Shown here piece after piece: positions 46,118-56,453 of a stretch of DNA of 64,000 nt. Location: assembly GCA_024643345.1 (NCBI GenBank), contig JAHENB010000064.1, forward strand, positions 161,089 to 225,088, written 5' to 3'. The position numbers were made by a program, and so were the translations under genes. Position 1 is the stretch's first letter; each line of letters opens with the position of its first letter. This stretch comes from Maribacter sp. GTDB taxonomy: Bacteria; Bacteroidota; Bacteroidia; Flavobacteriales; Flavobacteriaceae. The notes under the pieces are model-generated. The model had not been told where the DNA came from and made no database searches. It was given only the letters and a program-made list of their open reading frames with translations.

Positions 46118-46978
46118 TTAGAAATCGAAATGATCTGGATGGGCACCTATGCGTTCCTCCCGATCTAAACTATCTAAATAGCTCATATCTTCAGGGGACA
46201 ATTCAAAATCGAAAATAGCAGCGTTGGATTCAATACGACTCTTTTTGGCCGATTTGGGTATGGTCACCACCCCCTTTTGCAGGTTCCAGCGCAAAGTGAC
46301 CTGGGCAATCGACTTACCATATTTGGTCGCCAGTTCTTTCAGTGGCACCAACCCAAAGATCTTTCCTTGCATAAATGGCGACCATGCTTCATACTGGATA
46401 TTTTTTTGGTTACAAAAATTGAGTAACTGCTGTTGTACCAAATAGGGATGGAATTCCATCTGATTCACCATTGGCACTACTTCTGCTTCATGCAAAAGAT
46501 CTTCCAAATGATGTTGCAAGAAATTGCTGACCCCAATGGCCCGGACCCTTTTTTCATGGTAAAGTCTTTCCAATGCACGCCAAGTTTCCTTATATTTTGC
46601 AACTACGGGCCAATGTACCAAATACAAATCTAAATAATCCAATTTGAGACGTTTCAAACTGTCGTCAAATGCCTTTAGGGTTGTATCGAAGCCCTGTTCA
46701 TTGTTCCAAACCTTACTCACAACGAAGATGTCATTGCGTTGGACGCCGCCCAGCGCTATGCCTTCTCCAACACCCTCTTCATTACCGTATACCGAAGCCG
46801 TGTCGATGTGTCTATATCCTATTTCAAGGGCGAATCGCACTGCATCGACCACTTCCTGGTCGTTTTTCGATTGGTAGGTGCCCAATCCCAAATACGGCAT
46901 GTTGACCCCATTATGTAAGGGAAAAGTGCCGCTGATATCTGTAATGTTTTTAATCCCAGAAAGGTGTTTATTGCTCAT
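46118..46978 (-). CDS. Aldo/keto reductase
   Basis: NADPH-dependent reductase of the AKR5-like group. The 286-residue TIM-barrel protein has the catalytic tetrad: Asp and Tyr in RHIDTASVYGNEEGVG, Lys in FVVSKVWN, His in LVHWPVV. Later come IGVSNFLQHHLEDLL, QVTLRWNLQKGVVTIPKSAK. The ATG at 46978 overlaps the stop of the EnvC-like gene as ATGA, so the two are translationally coupled. Substrate unknown. Confidence 0.92.
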   Translation of the reverse strand: MSNKHLSGIKNITDISGTFPLHNGVNMPYLGLGTYQSKNDQEVVDAVRFALEIGYRHIDTASVYGNEEGVGEGIALGGVQRNDIFVVSKVWNNEQGFDTTLKAFDDSLKRLKLDYLDLYLVHWPVVAKYKETWRALERLYHEKRVRAIGVSNFLQHHLEDLLHEAEVVPMVNQMEFHPYLVQQQLLNFCNQKNIQYEAWSPFMQGKIFGLVPLKELATKYGKSIAQVTLRWNLQKGVVTIPKSAKKSRIESNAAIFDFELSPEDMSYLDSLDREERIGAHPDHFDF

Positions 46979-48207
46979 AACTGGTAAATCCACTCTTCAG
47001 GATTCATTTTTTTGGTGTCTTCATAAAGATAGAACTTTAAACGTGTTTGTCCATTAGACCGATTGGTATAAATCTCTCCGAGTTCGGTCTTTACGTCTAC
47101 CCAATCCCCCTTTTTCACGTAAATGTTCGAAAGGTTGTAATACGTACTGATAAAGTTTCCGTGCTTGATCTGCACCCCCATATTTCCGCCAGGCACAGAC
47201 ATAATAGCGATGACTTCCCCTTTAAATATTGCACGGGCCTTCACGCCAGCGTCTGTAGCAATGATTACACCATTGCTCTCATGCTTAATTCCTGGATACA
47301 CTGCGTCGCTATAAACACCAAAACCCTGGCTTTTAATGCCCTTTTCCACGGGCCAAATCAATTTACCCTTATTGGCCGTAAAATTACTGGCTACAATGGC
47401 CGCTTCCGGGGTCAGAACAAATTTACTGGTGCTGCTAACCGTATTTCCCGCCTTCCTATTGGAAGCGGCTATAGCGTTACGAATCAATGCTTCAATTTGG
47501 CGGTCTATTTTTCTGGCTTCATTCTTTTTGCTTTGTACGGCGGCAGTATATTTACTTTCGTTCTTTCGAATGGTTAACAATAGTTCCTTTTGCGTTTTCA
47601 TTTCCCCCATCATTTGGTCTTTCGCCTTTTGATTCTCCGCAATAAGTCGATCCTTTTCCTTCCGTTGGTTATTTAAATCTTCGTTCAATTTCGTTAGTTC
47701 TTCGGTTTTAATGACAATCTGTTCCCCCTGTTCTCTCCTAAAATCGGCATATTGCTTCATGTACTGCAAACGCTTGAAGGCCTGGAAGAAATCTTCAGAA
47801 GACAATAAAAACATTAATCTGCTCTCTCGTGATTTGTTCTGATAGGATTTTTGGATGATTGCCGCATAGTCGTCCTTCAATGCTTTCAGCTCATTCTTCA
47901 ATTTAGAAATATTCCTGATATTGGCATTGATTTTCCTGCTGAGGAGGTTCGACTGTTGGTTGGTGACCTTGATCAGTTCCTGACGTACGTTAATTTTATG
48001 ATCTAATGCCTCAATTTGATCTAAGACATTCCCCTTTTCCTTGGTTTCCGCAAATAAAAGCCGATTGATCTCGGTGATTTCCTTTAGCAGCCTCTCCCTT
48101 TTTGCCTCCAACGATTTTTGCTCATCGGTTTGGGCAAAGGACCAAGAGGCCCCGAACAAGAGCAAAAAAAGAGCAATGTAAATACGGCTGGGGCGCTTAA
48201 AGATCAT
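46975..48207 (-). CDS. EnvC-like murein hydrolase activator, degenerate LytM domain
   Basis: A 410-residue exported protein: signal peptide (IYIALFLLLFGASWSFAQ), a long coiled coil (about residues 27-250, many heptads such as LLKEITEINRLLFAETKEKG) and a C-terminal M23/LytM domain (LIWPVEKGIKSQGFGVYSDA). The usual zinc ligands are not conserved: the HxxxD position reads KHESNG, and the YAHL position reads YYNLS. This matches EnvC, which activates amidases rather than cutting itself. The neighbours encode envelope proteins. Confidence 0.9.
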   Translation of the reverse strand: MIFKRPSRIYIALFLLLFGASWSFAQTDEQKSLEAKRERLLKEITEINRLLFAETKEKGNVLDQIEALDHKINVRQELIKVTNQQSNLLSRKINANIRNISKLKNELKALKDDYAAIIQKSYQNKSRESRLMFLLSSEDFFQAFKRLQYMKQYADFRREQGEQIVIKTEELTKLNEDLNNQRKEKDRLIAENQKAKDQMMGEMKTQKELLLTIRKNESKYTAAVQSKKNEARKIDRQIEALIRNAIAASNRKAGNTVSSTSKFVLTPEAAIVASNFTANKGKLIWPVEKGIKSQGFGVYSDAVYPGIKHESNGVIIATDAGVKARAIFKGEVIAIMSVPGGNMGVQIKHGNFISTYYNLSNIYVKKGDWVDVKTELGEIYTNRSNGQTRLKFYLYEDTKKMNPEEWIYQL

Positions 48208-48994
48208 TACTGTCTAAAACTATCTTGTCAAAACCATTCGGTATTTTATATGGAAAGCTAAGGTTTTGATTGAATTCCATATTTCTATATTCTATATCAA
48301 TGGTATTGCGTTTGTCTCCTTCTATGGTTGCAATCGCGATTTCATCGGGGAGAATCCATTTGTTGATTTTTTGATATTGCCTATAATTGATTTGCAACAG
48401 CCTTTTTTTCAAGGGTTGCGACAATTGTTGGATGGCCATTTTAAAGTTTTGAGGTTCAATCTGGAACAATACTTTGAATAATGGCCCGGGCTTTATTGGT
48501 TTTAGTTCATAATTGCCCGCCGTAACAGCCATCTCATATTTTTGTTCCTTAAGATTAAATATGGCTTGCCCCAACAACAGGTTTTGTACCTGTTCAAAAT
48601 CCAAAGATGCCCCTAAAAGGTTGCTGAGAAACGAAAAATCCCCATCGAAATATTCGTTTTGGAGCTTATTGTAAAACGAAACCCGATTTGGAGTGATATA
48701 GGCCTTGACGATGCCTAGGGGAGCGCTGATCCAAATCGCCTTGTCTTTTTCCATACGAAGGCTTACCGATAACGTCTGGGTAGATTCCCCATCGTTGTAT
48801 GCTATTTTTAGCTTCCCGCTTAAGGTCTTAAAGCGAAGCTGGCTATCATAGTGCTCTCGGATAACCGCTTTCGAGGTCAAACTGGCATCCAGATCTCCAA
48901 CTGTTGCTATTTTGCTCGATTTACACGAAACGATAAAAATGGTGAATAAACACATCCCCGTTCGCCGTATACTCCTTCTGAAAATTGTGCCCAT
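48197..48994 (-). CDS. DUF4292 lipoprotein
   Basis: A 265-residue lipoprotein with lipobox FIVSCKSS. Family features are HYDSQLRFKTLSGKLKIAY, VSLRMEKDKAIWISAPLGIVKAYITP and FYNKLQNEYFDGDFSFLS. DUF4292 has a LolA/LolB-like fold by family knowledge, suggesting a role in lipoprotein or envelope assembly, but this is not established. It overlaps the EnvC-like gene by 11 bases and lies five bases after the TPR gene. Confidence 0.88.
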   Translation of the reverse strand: MGTIFRRSIRRTGMCLFTIFIVSCKSSKIATVGDLDASLTSKAVIREHYDSQLRFKTLSGKLKIAYNDGESTQTLSVSLRMEKDKAIWISAPLGIVKAYITPNRVSFYNKLQNEYFDGDFSFLSNLLGASLDFEQVQNLLLGQAIFNLKEQKYEMAVTAGNYELKPIKPGPLFKVLFQIEPQNFKMAIQQLSQPLKKRLLQINYRQYQKINKWILPDEIAIATIEGDKRNTIDIEYRNMEFNQNLSFPYKIPNGFDKIVLDSNDL

Positions 48995-48998
48995 GACC

Positions 48999-49943
48999 CT
49001 AAAAACCTGGTTTTATCATACGAAGATACATATTTGCCTTCACAGTATTATCCATTGCCGTGTAGGCATCGACCAATTCCTTATAGATTTTATTGGCCAG
49101 CAAATCGTTTGCTACCAGATAGTCCAATCCGGTTTCGAGCAGTTCAATCGCTTCGGCAAACCGGCCCAATTTATTCAGTGCCAAACCTTGGGCATAATAG
49201 AATGAAGGTTGAGAAGGATATTGCTCCAGGGCTTCTGCCGAAAATTGCTCAAGTAGCTCTAGTTGATTTGAGTTGATCAGGGCTTCGATTTCTGTCTTGT
49301 ATTGTTCCAATGCATCTTCAACGCGAGCGGTTTTAGATGGGGACAAGTCCTCATCTTTTTCCAATATCCCCTTCTTTTGATTGAGCGAATCGTTGATTTT
49401 CGTTAAGAGACCATCGGTAAAACTGGATTGCTTAAGCAATTTCAAGACCCGGAGGGCGTTTTCAAAGTCACCTCTTTGGAAATACACCAATGCCAAGTTT
49501 TCAAGTGTTTTTATGTTTTCCTTTGCCAATCCTGAGATAAGCATATCACCTGAACCACCCTGTTTTTGAAGGATTTCGATAAGGGTATCCAAAAACCATA
49601 TATTTTCTGGCTCTGAACGCAGGGCCGCCATGGCGTGGTCCTCTGCAATGGCATACTGTTTATCCGCAAGAAAAGCCTTGGCCAGTTCATGGTCAACTAC
49701 ACCGTTAAAGGGGTCTAACTTCTTGCATTCCAATAATAACGCTATCGCCCTATCATAGTTTTCTATCCCCTTCTGTTTGAGCGCTTCGAAAAAATTTTCC
49801 TGAAATTCGTCTGAATAGTCTTCCAAAGAAACCTCAGCGCTTTCTTCAATTTGGATTTCCTGATCCAAATCTTGGCTATAAAGGCAAGGGAAGGTCATGA
49901 ACGATCCTATGCTCAAAAACAAACAATTCAGTTTTATGGTCAT
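48999..49943 (-). CDS. Exported tetratricopeptide repeat protein
   Basis: A 314-residue secreted TPR protein. The ATG at 49943 places a signal peptide (CLFLSIGSFMTFPCLYSQ) at the N-terminus; an ATG at 49994 would bury it behind 17 polar residues. TPR-like helices include GIENYDRAIALLLECKKLDPFNG, LAKAFLADKQYAIAEDHAMAALR, LALVYFQRGDFENALRVLKLL, and LNKLGRFAEAIELLETGLDYL. It is probably a periplasmic scaffold in the envelope operon with DUF4292 and the EnvC-like protein. Confidence 0.87.
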   Translation of the reverse strand: MTIKLNCLFLSIGSFMTFPCLYSQDLDQEIQIEESAEVSLEDYSDEFQENFFEALKQKGIENYDRAIALLLECKKLDPFNGVVDHELAKAFLADKQYAIAEDHAMAALRSEPENIWFLDTLIEILQKQGGSGDMLISGLAKENIKTLENLALVYFQRGDFENALRVLKLLKQSSFTDGLLTKINDSLNQKKGILEKDEDLSPSKTARVEDALEQYKTEIEALINSNQLELLEQFSAEALEQYPSQPSFYYAQGLALNKLGRFAEAIELLETGLDYLVANDLLANKIYKELVDAYTAMDNTVKANMYLRMIKPGF

Positions 49944-50347
49944 TCCTTTACATTCCCTTCCAACTGCGCCCGAAAAGCAATCCATTAAACCCATCTTTGA
50001 TTAGTTTCGGTATAGTGGGGGCCCGAATTCATAGTTTTCATATAATATAGATAACGAATTTGAATCCCCTACATCAAAATTAGCACTAAAAAACCAGATC
50101 GCTAGCGAATAAGTTTGGTGATTGGACCATTGTTTTGATTGCAGAGCATACAAATCTTCTATGTGTAATAATACAAATTTCATGCCCCAATGATCAAGGC
50201 CATGATACCTAATATGGTCTGAATTTGGCCAACTAAGTTCAGCCAGCATCAATTGCACTTCTTTATTCCTAAAAATAAATGGGAACTACGGCAGCGAAGA
50301 GTATGGGATCTTCAAAGGCAACCCAGCCATTTCCCTTTCCGTTCTTT
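49944..50347 (-). other. Intergenic region between dut and the TPR gene
   Basis: About 400 bp in an otherwise tight operon. An 85-codon frame (50001-50258, minus) is open, but its product is rich in Trp and His, shows no family, and is followed by 57 bp without a gene. In related flavobacteria a sugar nucleotidyltransferase gene often lies at this point, from memory, and I see no trace of its G-rich N-terminal motif. Confidence 0.5.
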
Positions 50348-50782
50348 TTACTTTATGCCCGTACTGCCAAACCCCCCACTGCCCCTTTGGGTACTTGACA
50401 ATTCGTTTGTTTCGGACCATTCGGCGCGTTCATGTTTTGAAATAACGAGCTGTGCGATTCGTTCCCCGTTCTGGATGGTAAAGGTTTCATTTGACAAATT
50501 CACCAAAATTACTCCAATTTCGCCCCTATAGTCGGCATCTATGGTGCCTGGCGCATTGAGTACTGTCAATCCATGCTTGGCGGCCAAACCACTTCTAGGA
50601 CGAACCTGCGCTTCCACGCCAATGGGAAGTTCCAGGTACAATCCAGTATTTATAATGGCTCGACCCAATGGAAGCAAAGTGATGGGTTTTGAAATATTTG
50701 CCCTTAAATCCATGCCTGCGGAGGCCAATGTCTCGTAATGGGGAAGCGCGTGGGTCGATTTATTGATTACTTTGATTTTCAT
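50348..50782 (-). CDS. dut: dUTP diphosphatase
   Basis: Cleaves dUTP to dUMP, keeping uracil out of DNA. The 144-residue trimeric-type enzyme shows all five motifs: [43 protein letters not shown] and [10 protein letters not shown] at the C-terminus. Confidence 0.97.
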   Translation of the reverse strand: MKIKVINKSTHALPHYETLASAGMDLRANISKPITLLPLGRAIINTGLYLELPIGVEAQVRPRSGLAAKHGLTVLNAPGTIDADYRGEIGVILVNLSNETFTIQNGERIAQLVISKHERAEWSETNELSSTQRGSGGFGSTGIK

Positions 50783-50828
50783 TGTATCGTTTTTCTTATG
50801 GAGCTATAAAAAAACTGCCGGGCCACTA

Positions 50829-52289
50829 TCATTTTTTTATAAAAATCTGTTTTAGTTTCTCGTTTTCCAATTTGTAAACCAGCACCAAGAATAGCATCAG
50901 CAAAAATATACCAAAAAACAAATTGCGGTTGAATACATAGAATGACAAAGCTGAAAATAGAATGGAAACCGAAAGATAAAAAGTTATTTTTCTAAAATTG
51001 TAGGGTATGGGATAATGCGACTTTCCAAAATAATAGGAAAGTACCATCATCATGCCATAAGCAGATAAGGTGGCTATTGCAGAGGCCATATAACCTATTA
51101 AAGGGATAAAAGTATAATTTATACCTATTGTTATAATTGCGCCGATCATTGATATAAAGGCGCCATATCGGGTCTTGTCGGTTACCTTGTACCATACCGA
51201 TAGGTTATGGTATATCCCTAAAAAGAAACTGGCCAAAATAATAAGGGGAACCACGGACATCGCCTCCCAATAGTCGGGATTCTTAATAAAAAGGATTTTT
51301 AAAAAATCTGCGAAAACCACCACCGCGAGCATGATAACGCTCCCCAAGACCACAAAATAATTGGTGATTTGCGCATATGCTTTTTGCGGATTTTCAGAAC
51401 CGGCATGGCTAAAGAAGAATGGCTCAATCCCCATTCTAAAAGCTGTGGCAAACAAGGTCATGAAGAGTGCCAGTTTATAACAGGCCGAATATTTGCCCAC
51501 CTCGCTTTTGGCAACGGCCTCAGGCAACAAATTTTCAAGCAAGATCCGGTCGAACACTTCATTGATGGTAAAAGCGATTCCGGCCACAAGCACGGGCCAA
51601 GCATATCGCATCATTCTTTTCCAAAGATCCAGATCAAAAGCATAATTGTTTTTGAGGTATAATGGCAACATCAAAACAAGTGTGAACCCACTTGCGATCA
51701 AATTAGAAATGAAGATATATGAAATTTCATAATTCGGTTTGTACATCCATCCAAAAAAACTATCTGTTTGCTCTGTCATTACTTTGGGCAAATAAAGCAA
51801 AAAGAATAAGTTTAGCCCAAGGTTCACGACCATATTCAAGATTTTTATGACCGCATAGCGCAACGGTCTTTCATTGGCCCTTAGCCAAGCGAAGGGAACA
51901 ATGACCAGTGCATCCAGAGCCAAAATATAGATGGCATAACTAATATATCGCATGGGGATATCACTGAATTCCGAGATGCTGTTTTTGGCCGCCAGTGCGG
52001 CGATGAAAAATAAGATCGTGGTAAAAAGGAGAGACATCAATGAAGTGGAAACCACATTTTCCTTATCAAAATTGCCATTATAGAAACGAAAAAATGCGGT
52101 CTCCATACCATAGGCCAAAAGCACGTTGAAAATGGCAAACCAAGCAAAAATTATCGATATTTCACCGTATCCAGCGGTGGCCAAGACCCCAGTGTACAAA
52201 GGCAATAACAAAAAGGAAAGCATTCTGGGCAAGACCGTTGCCAAACCGTAAATCGCCGTCTGCTTAAAAAGTTTCTTTAACGGATTCAA
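50829..52289 (-). CDS. Polysaccharide/lipid flippase of the Wzx (MOP) superfamily, TTG start
   Basis: A 486-residue membrane protein with about 14 hydrophobic segments. The N-terminus (NPLKKLFKQTAIYGLATVLPRMLSFLLLPLYT) is the usual opening of oligosaccharide flippases. It likely moves lipid-linked sugars across the inner membrane. The only usable start is TTG at 52289, with an in-frame stop four codons upstream. It is followed by dut at 46 bp. Confidence 0.9.
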   Translation of the reverse strand: MNPLKKLFKQTAIYGLATVLPRMLSFLLLPLYTGVLATAGYGEISIIFAWFAIFNVLLAYGMETAFFRFYNGNFDKENVVSTSLMSLLFTTILFFIAALAAKNSISEFSDIPMRYISYAIYILALDALVIVPFAWLRANERPLRYAVIKILNMVVNLGLNLFFLLYLPKVMTEQTDSFFGWMYKPNYEISYIFISNLIASGFTLVLMLPLYLKNNYAFDLDLWKRMMRYAWPVLVAGIAFTINEVFDRILLENLLPEAVAKSEVGKYSACYKLALFMTLFATAFRMGIEPFFFSHAGSENPQKAYAQITNYFVVLGSVIMLAVVVFADFLKILFIKNPDYWEAMSVVPLIILASFFLGIYHNLSVWYKVTDKTRYGAFISMIGAIITIGINYTFIPLIGYMASAIATLSAYGMMMVLSYYFGKSHYPIPYNFRKITFYLSVSILFSALSFYVFNRNLFFGIFLLMLFLVLVYKLENEKLKQIFIKK

Positions 52290-52493
52290 TAGTGAGTGCT
52301 ATAATTACAGCCTAAAAGTACCTATTAAAAGGCTCCCGACAAAGTTTTGTTTAAATAGGTAAATGGAGGTCATAGCGCAGCCTTGTATCATTGCCCAAGG
52401 CAATTGAAAGTGGCCTTGATGAAAAGGGCAAAATTCTTAAGCGCTATTATGAGAACCGAGATTTTGGCATATTCGGTCATTAAGGGAGCCTTC

Positions 52494-53354
52494 CTAATTG
52501 TTAAGTGCCTCGGCCCCTCCCACGATTTCCAAAATCTCATTGGTTATGGCGGCTTGTCTTGCTTTGTTATAGGTAAGTTTCAATTGGTCGCGAAGTTCTG
52601 TTGCATTGTCCGTCGCCTTGTGCATGGCGGTCATTCGTGCACCATGCTCACTGGCAAATGAGTCACGGATTCCTTTGTATAATTGGGTCTTCAATGATTT
52701 TGGTATCAGTTGCTCCACAATCTCAACCTTCGTAGGTTCAAAAATATAATCCGCGCTGGAAGCTTCGCTCCCTTTTATCGGTACTATAGGCAAGAACTGC
52801 TCTGACATCACGATTTGCGTAGCGGCGTTCTTGAATTTATTGTAAACGATATCTATTCTATCGTAGGAACCCGTGATAAAACGGTCCATCAAGTCGGAAG
52901 CGATTAGTGCTACATTATCGAAATTTAGGTCATCATAAATCGTACTATGGTTGGCCACTACCTTAAATTTCTTGCCAAGAATGTCATTCGCCTTTTTGCC
53001 AATGGCCATAAATTCGACCTGTTTTCCGGAATAGGTTTCATTGGCGAGCACACTGCACTGCTTAATAATATTGGTATTAAAAGCACCACAAAGGCCCCTA
53101 TTGGAAGTAATAGCCACGACCAATACCTTTTTTATTTCCCTGTTATCGGAGAATTTACTCCCAGAATCAAGATCCAAACTTGCACTTAGGTTTTGCAAAA
53201 GCTCAGTAAGCTTATCTGCATAAGGCCGCATCGCGGTAATGGCATCCTGCGCCTTCTTCAATTTTGCAGCCGATACCATTTTCATGGCACTGGTTATCTG
53301 CATGGTCGAAGAGACCGATGCAATCCTGTTTCTTATTTCCTTAAGATTGGCCAT
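52494..53354 (-). CDS. atpG: ATP synthase F1 gamma subunit
   Basis: Central rotor stalk of ATP synthase. The 286-residue protein begins MANLKEIRNRIASVSSTMQITSAMKMVSAAKLKKAQ, has SNRGLCGAFN in the middle and ends with AMHKATDNATELRDQLKLTYNKARQAAITNEILEIVGGAEAL, all standard. It is last in the atp operon; beta and epsilon genes are not in this window. Confidence 0.97.
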   Translation of the reverse strand: MANLKEIRNRIASVSSTMQITSAMKMVSAAKLKKAQDAITAMRPYADKLTELLQNLSASLDLDSGSKFSDNREIKKVLVVAITSNRGLCGAFNTNIIKQCSVLANETYSGKQVEFMAIGKKANDILGKKFKVVANHSTIYDDLNFDNVALIASDLMDRFITGSYDRIDIVYNKFKNAATQIVMSEQFLPIVPIKGSEASSADYIFEPTKVEIVEQLIPKSLKTQLYKGIRDSFASEHGARMTAMHKATDNATELRDQLKLTYNKARQAAITNEILEIVGGAEALNN

Positions 53355-53441
53355 ATTTTTGATCGAATGGTTTTGACGTGGGATGAACTAAAACATTTGC
53401 CCATATTACCGCCACGTCTCTTTCTAATTTCGTTTCTTGAT

Positions 53442-55022
53442 TTAGCTCCTATACTTTCCAGAAAGGTCCTTGGCCACTTCGGTCAAAACATCGATAACTT
53501 CATCGGTAAGTTTACCTTCCTTTAGGGTATCCAAAACGCCCCTATGCTTCGCCTTTAGAAAATCTAAATAATCTTTCTCGAATTCTTTAACCTTATCTAC
53601 TGGCACATCCCTTAACAAGTTCTTTGAACCTGCATATATGATTGCGATTTGATCTTCAACCGTAAATGGATCGTTCTGAGCCTGCTTCAATATTTCAACA
53701 TTTCGCCGTCCTTTTTCAATGACGTTCAAAGTAGCCGCGTCCAGATCGGATCCAAATTTTGCAAATGCTTCCAATTCACGGAATTGGGCTTGGTCCAATT
53801 TAAGCGTTCCCGCAACTTTTTTCATCGACTTGATCTGCGCATTTCCACCAACTCTTGATACGGATATCCCCACGTTGATCGCCGGGCGAACACCTTGATT
53901 AAACAAGTCCTGCTCCAAAAATATTTGGCCATCGGTAATTGAAATAACGTTGGTCGGAATATAGGCCGAAACATCCCCCGCTTGGGTCTCAATAATCGGC
54001 AAAGCCGTTAAGGAACCACCCCCTTTTACCATGGGTTTCAATACTTCGGGGAGATCGTTCATGTTTTTCGCGATGCCATCATCGGCAATAATTTTTGCAG
54101 CCCTTTCCAACAATCTTGAATGCAGATAAAAAACGTCTCCAGGATACGCTTCGCGTCCGGGAGGTCTTCTCAGCAATAAAGATACTTCGCGATAGGCTAC
54201 GGCCTGTTTTGATAAATCGTCATAGATGATCAGGGCTGGGCGGCCAGAATCGCGGAAATACTCTCCTATCGATGCTCCAGCGAAGGGGGCATAAACCTGC
54301 ATCGGTGCCGGATCCGAGGCATTCGCGGCTACAATCGTTGTATAGGCCAAAGCACCTTTATCTTCCAAGACTTGGGCAATTCCCGCAACCGTAGATGCCT
54401 TTTGACCTATGGCCACATAGATGCAATATACGGGTTCCCCTGCATCATAAAATTCTTTTTGGTTTAAGATGGTATCGATACAAACCGTGGTTTTTCCCGT
54501 TTGACGGTCTCCGATAACCAACTCCCTTTGACCCCTACCTACGGGAATCATAGCATCAATGGCCTTGATCCCGGTTTGCAAAGGTTCTGTAACGGGTTGG
54601 CGAAAAATAACGCCAGGGGCCTTTCGCTCCAAAGGCATTTCGTATGTCTTGCCCGCAATGGGACCTTTACCATCTATCGGCGCTCCCAAGGTGTCGACCA
54701 CACGGCCTACAATACCTTCACCTACCTTTATGGAGGCGATCCTTTGGGTACGTTTTACGGTTGAGCCTTCCCCGATTTCTTTGGAATGGCCCAATAGCAC
54801 CACCCCAACATTATCTTCTTCTAAGTTCAAAACGATACCTTCCAGTCCGCCTTCGAAAGAAACCAATTCCCCATATTGTGCGTTCGACAAACCGTAGACC
54901 CGGGCAATTCCGTCGCCTACCTGCAATACGGTTCCCACCTCGTCCAATGAGGCTGTGGCCTCAAAACCTGATAATTGCTGTTTTAATATTGCTGAAACTT
55001 CAGCGGCTTTCACTCCTGCCAT
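53442..55022 (-). CDS. atpA: ATP synthase F1 alpha subunit
   Basis: Non-catalytic nucleotide-binding subunit. The 526-residue protein has the P-loop [57 protein letters not shown] and [10 protein letters not shown]. Normal length. Between atpH and atpG. Confidence 0.98.
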   Translation of the reverse strand: MAGVKAAEVSAILKQQLSGFEATASLDEVGTVLQVGDGIARVYGLSNAQYGELVSFEGGLEGIVLNLEEDNVGVVLLGHSKEIGEGSTVKRTQRIASIKVGEGIVGRVVDTLGAPIDGKGPIAGKTYEMPLERKAPGVIFRQPVTEPLQTGIKAIDAMIPVGRGQRELVIGDRQTGKTTVCIDTILNQKEFYDAGEPVYCIYVAIGQKASTVAGIAQVLEDKGALAYTTIVAANASDPAPMQVYAPFAGASIGEYFRDSGRPALIIYDDLSKQAVAYREVSLLLRRPPGREAYPGDVFYLHSRLLERAAKIIADDGIAKNMNDLPEVLKPMVKGGGSLTALPIIETQAGDVSAYIPTNVISITDGQIFLEQDLFNQGVRPAINVGISVSRVGGNAQIKSMKKVAGTLKLDQAQFRELEAFAKFGSDLDAATLNVIEKGRRNVEILKQAQNDPFTVEDQIAIIYAGSKNLLRDVPVDKVKEFEKDYLDFLKAKHRGVLDTLKEGKLTDEVIDVLTEVAKDLSGKYRS

Positions 55023-55073
55023 TTTATTTATATATAAGATGTGCCCAGTTGTTTACCATTAGGGCCATATGGA

Positions 55074-55613
55074 TTATACGCTTTTAGTAAATTCCCTCTT
55101 CAAATTGTTCATTTTGTTTGCGATGCTCGCGTCGTACTGCAAATCCCCGATACGAAGCACAAACCCTCCAATGATAGTTTCGTCTATTTTATTCTCCAAA
55201 GTAACCTTGTTTCCGGTTAGACCTTCTACTTTTTTTAACAATTGTTCCTCTAATTTAGCCGATATCGGGACTGCTGTGGTTACATATGCCACGTTCTGGC
55301 CTTTGATTTGTTCGTTGAGGATGATGTATTTTAAGGCCACTTCGTTCAGCATCGAAATGCGCCGGTTATCGACCAAAAGATTTACCAAGCCTTTCGTTAT
55401 TTTATGGTGTTTCGGAAAGATGGCCTCGATGGTCTTTTTTTTGATTTCACCCTTCACTATAGGACTTGCCAGCATTCCCCTGAGTTCTGAACTGCCCGCA
55501 ATGGTCTCTAAGATGGCACGCATATCGTGCTCAACACCTTCCGAGGATTCGTTTTCAATTGCTAAGTCCAATACGGCCTTTGCATAACGTGACGCGGCTC
55601 TTGAATGGTTCAT
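55074..55613 (-). CDS. atpH: ATP synthase F1 delta subunit
   Basis: Connects F1 to the peripheral stalk. The 179-residue protein begins SRAASRYAKAVLDLAIE and ends with VTLENKIDETIIGGFVLRIGDLQYDASI, the typical delta/OSCP pattern. Six bases after atpF. Confidence 0.95.
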   Translation of the reverse strand: MNHSRAASRYAKAVLDLAIENESSEGVEHDMRAILETIAGSSELRGMLASPIVKGEIKKKTIEAIFPKHHKITKGLVNLLVDNRRISMLNEVALKYIILNEQIKGQNVAYVTTAVPISAKLEEQLLKKVEGLTGNKVTLENKIDETIIGGFVLRIGDLQYDASIANKMNNLKREFTKSV

Positions 55614-55619
55614 CCTTAC

Positions 55620-56120
55620 TTAGTTCAATTTAATATCACCCAACATTTCCTCGACCAATTTCAACTGCTTGTCTTTATTGGCCAACTGTTCCTTGATCAG
55701 CTTTTCTGCAATTTCCACGGAAAGCTCGGCAACTTGGTTTTTAATTTCGGCCACCGCAGCCTTTTTTTCGCTTTCAATGGCTTCTTGTGCCTGTTTAATC
55801 ATTTTGTCACCTTCCAATTTTGCCTGTTCCTTTGAATCAGAAATCAGTTTTTCCTTGATTTGGCGGGCTTCCTTTAACATTAATTCGCGCTCTGCTCGGG
55901 CTTCCTTTAGCAATTTTTCGCTATCGGCGGTCACATTATGCATCTCCTTTTTAGCCAGTTCTGCAGCTTCCAAAGCATTCTTTATGCCCTCTTCCCTTTC
56001 GTTGACCGCATTTAAAATCGGTTTCCACGCAAACTTGCGAAGCAAAAGTAGCAACAGAACAAAAAGTAGTGTCTGCCAAACAAAAAGGCCTAACGAAAAC
56101 TCATTGATTAACTTTTCCAT
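55620..56120 (-). CDS. atpF: ATP synthase F0 subunit b
   Basis: Peripheral stalk. The 166-residue protein has one N-terminal membrane segment (GLFVWQTLLFVLLLLLLRKFAW), then a long charged coiled coil of Ala, Glu and Lys. One copy, so the stalk is a homodimer. Confidence 0.95.
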   Translation of the reverse strand: MEKLINEFSLGLFVWQTLLFVLLLLLLRKFAWKPILNAVNEREEGIKNALEAAELAKKEMHNVTADSEKLLKEARAERELMLKEARQIKEKLISDSKEQAKLEGDKMIKQAQEAIESEKKAAVAEIKNQVAELSVEIAEKLIKEQLANKDKQLKLVEEMLGDIKLN

Positions 56121-56194
56121 AAAAAATATTTATACTTTAATTTTAAAGAAGCAACAGCCCTAACCAACCGTTAAAGCTGTTGCCTTTTGATTTG

Positions 56195-56386
56195 TTAGGA
56201 TGCAAATATTGCAGCGAAACCAATCCCTTCAATAAGCGCTGCTGCAATCAACATTGCTGTTTGAATCTTACCGTAAGCCTCAGGCTGACGTGCAATGGCG
56301 TCCATAGCGGAACCACCGATCCTACCAATACCCAAACCTACTCCGATAACCGCTAATCCTGCGCCTACAATTGCTGGAATTTCCAT
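56195..56386 (-). CDS. atpE: ATP synthase F0 subunit c
   Basis: Rotor ring subunit of 63 residues with two helices: VGAGLAVIGVGLGIGRIGGSAMDAIARQPEA (glycine-rich, loop RQPE) and AMLIAAALIEGIGFAAIF with the ion-binding Glu. The Glu is followed by Gly rather than Ser/Thr, which fits proton rather than sodium use. Confidence 0.95.
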   Translation of the reverse strand: MEIPAIVGAGLAVIGVGLGIGRIGGSAMDAIARQPEAYGKIQTAMLIAAALIEGIGFAAIFAS

Positions 56387-56453
56387 AATCTATCTAGTTT
56401 AAAATTAAAAATTCAAATAAAATCCCCCAAAAGGAGAATATATGACTCCATGC

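Noticed and set aside
50001..50258. 85-codon minus-strand frame between dut and the TPR gene
   Set aside because: No recognisable family, odd Trp/His-rich composition and poor fit to the operon spacing; kept only as a note in the gap entry.
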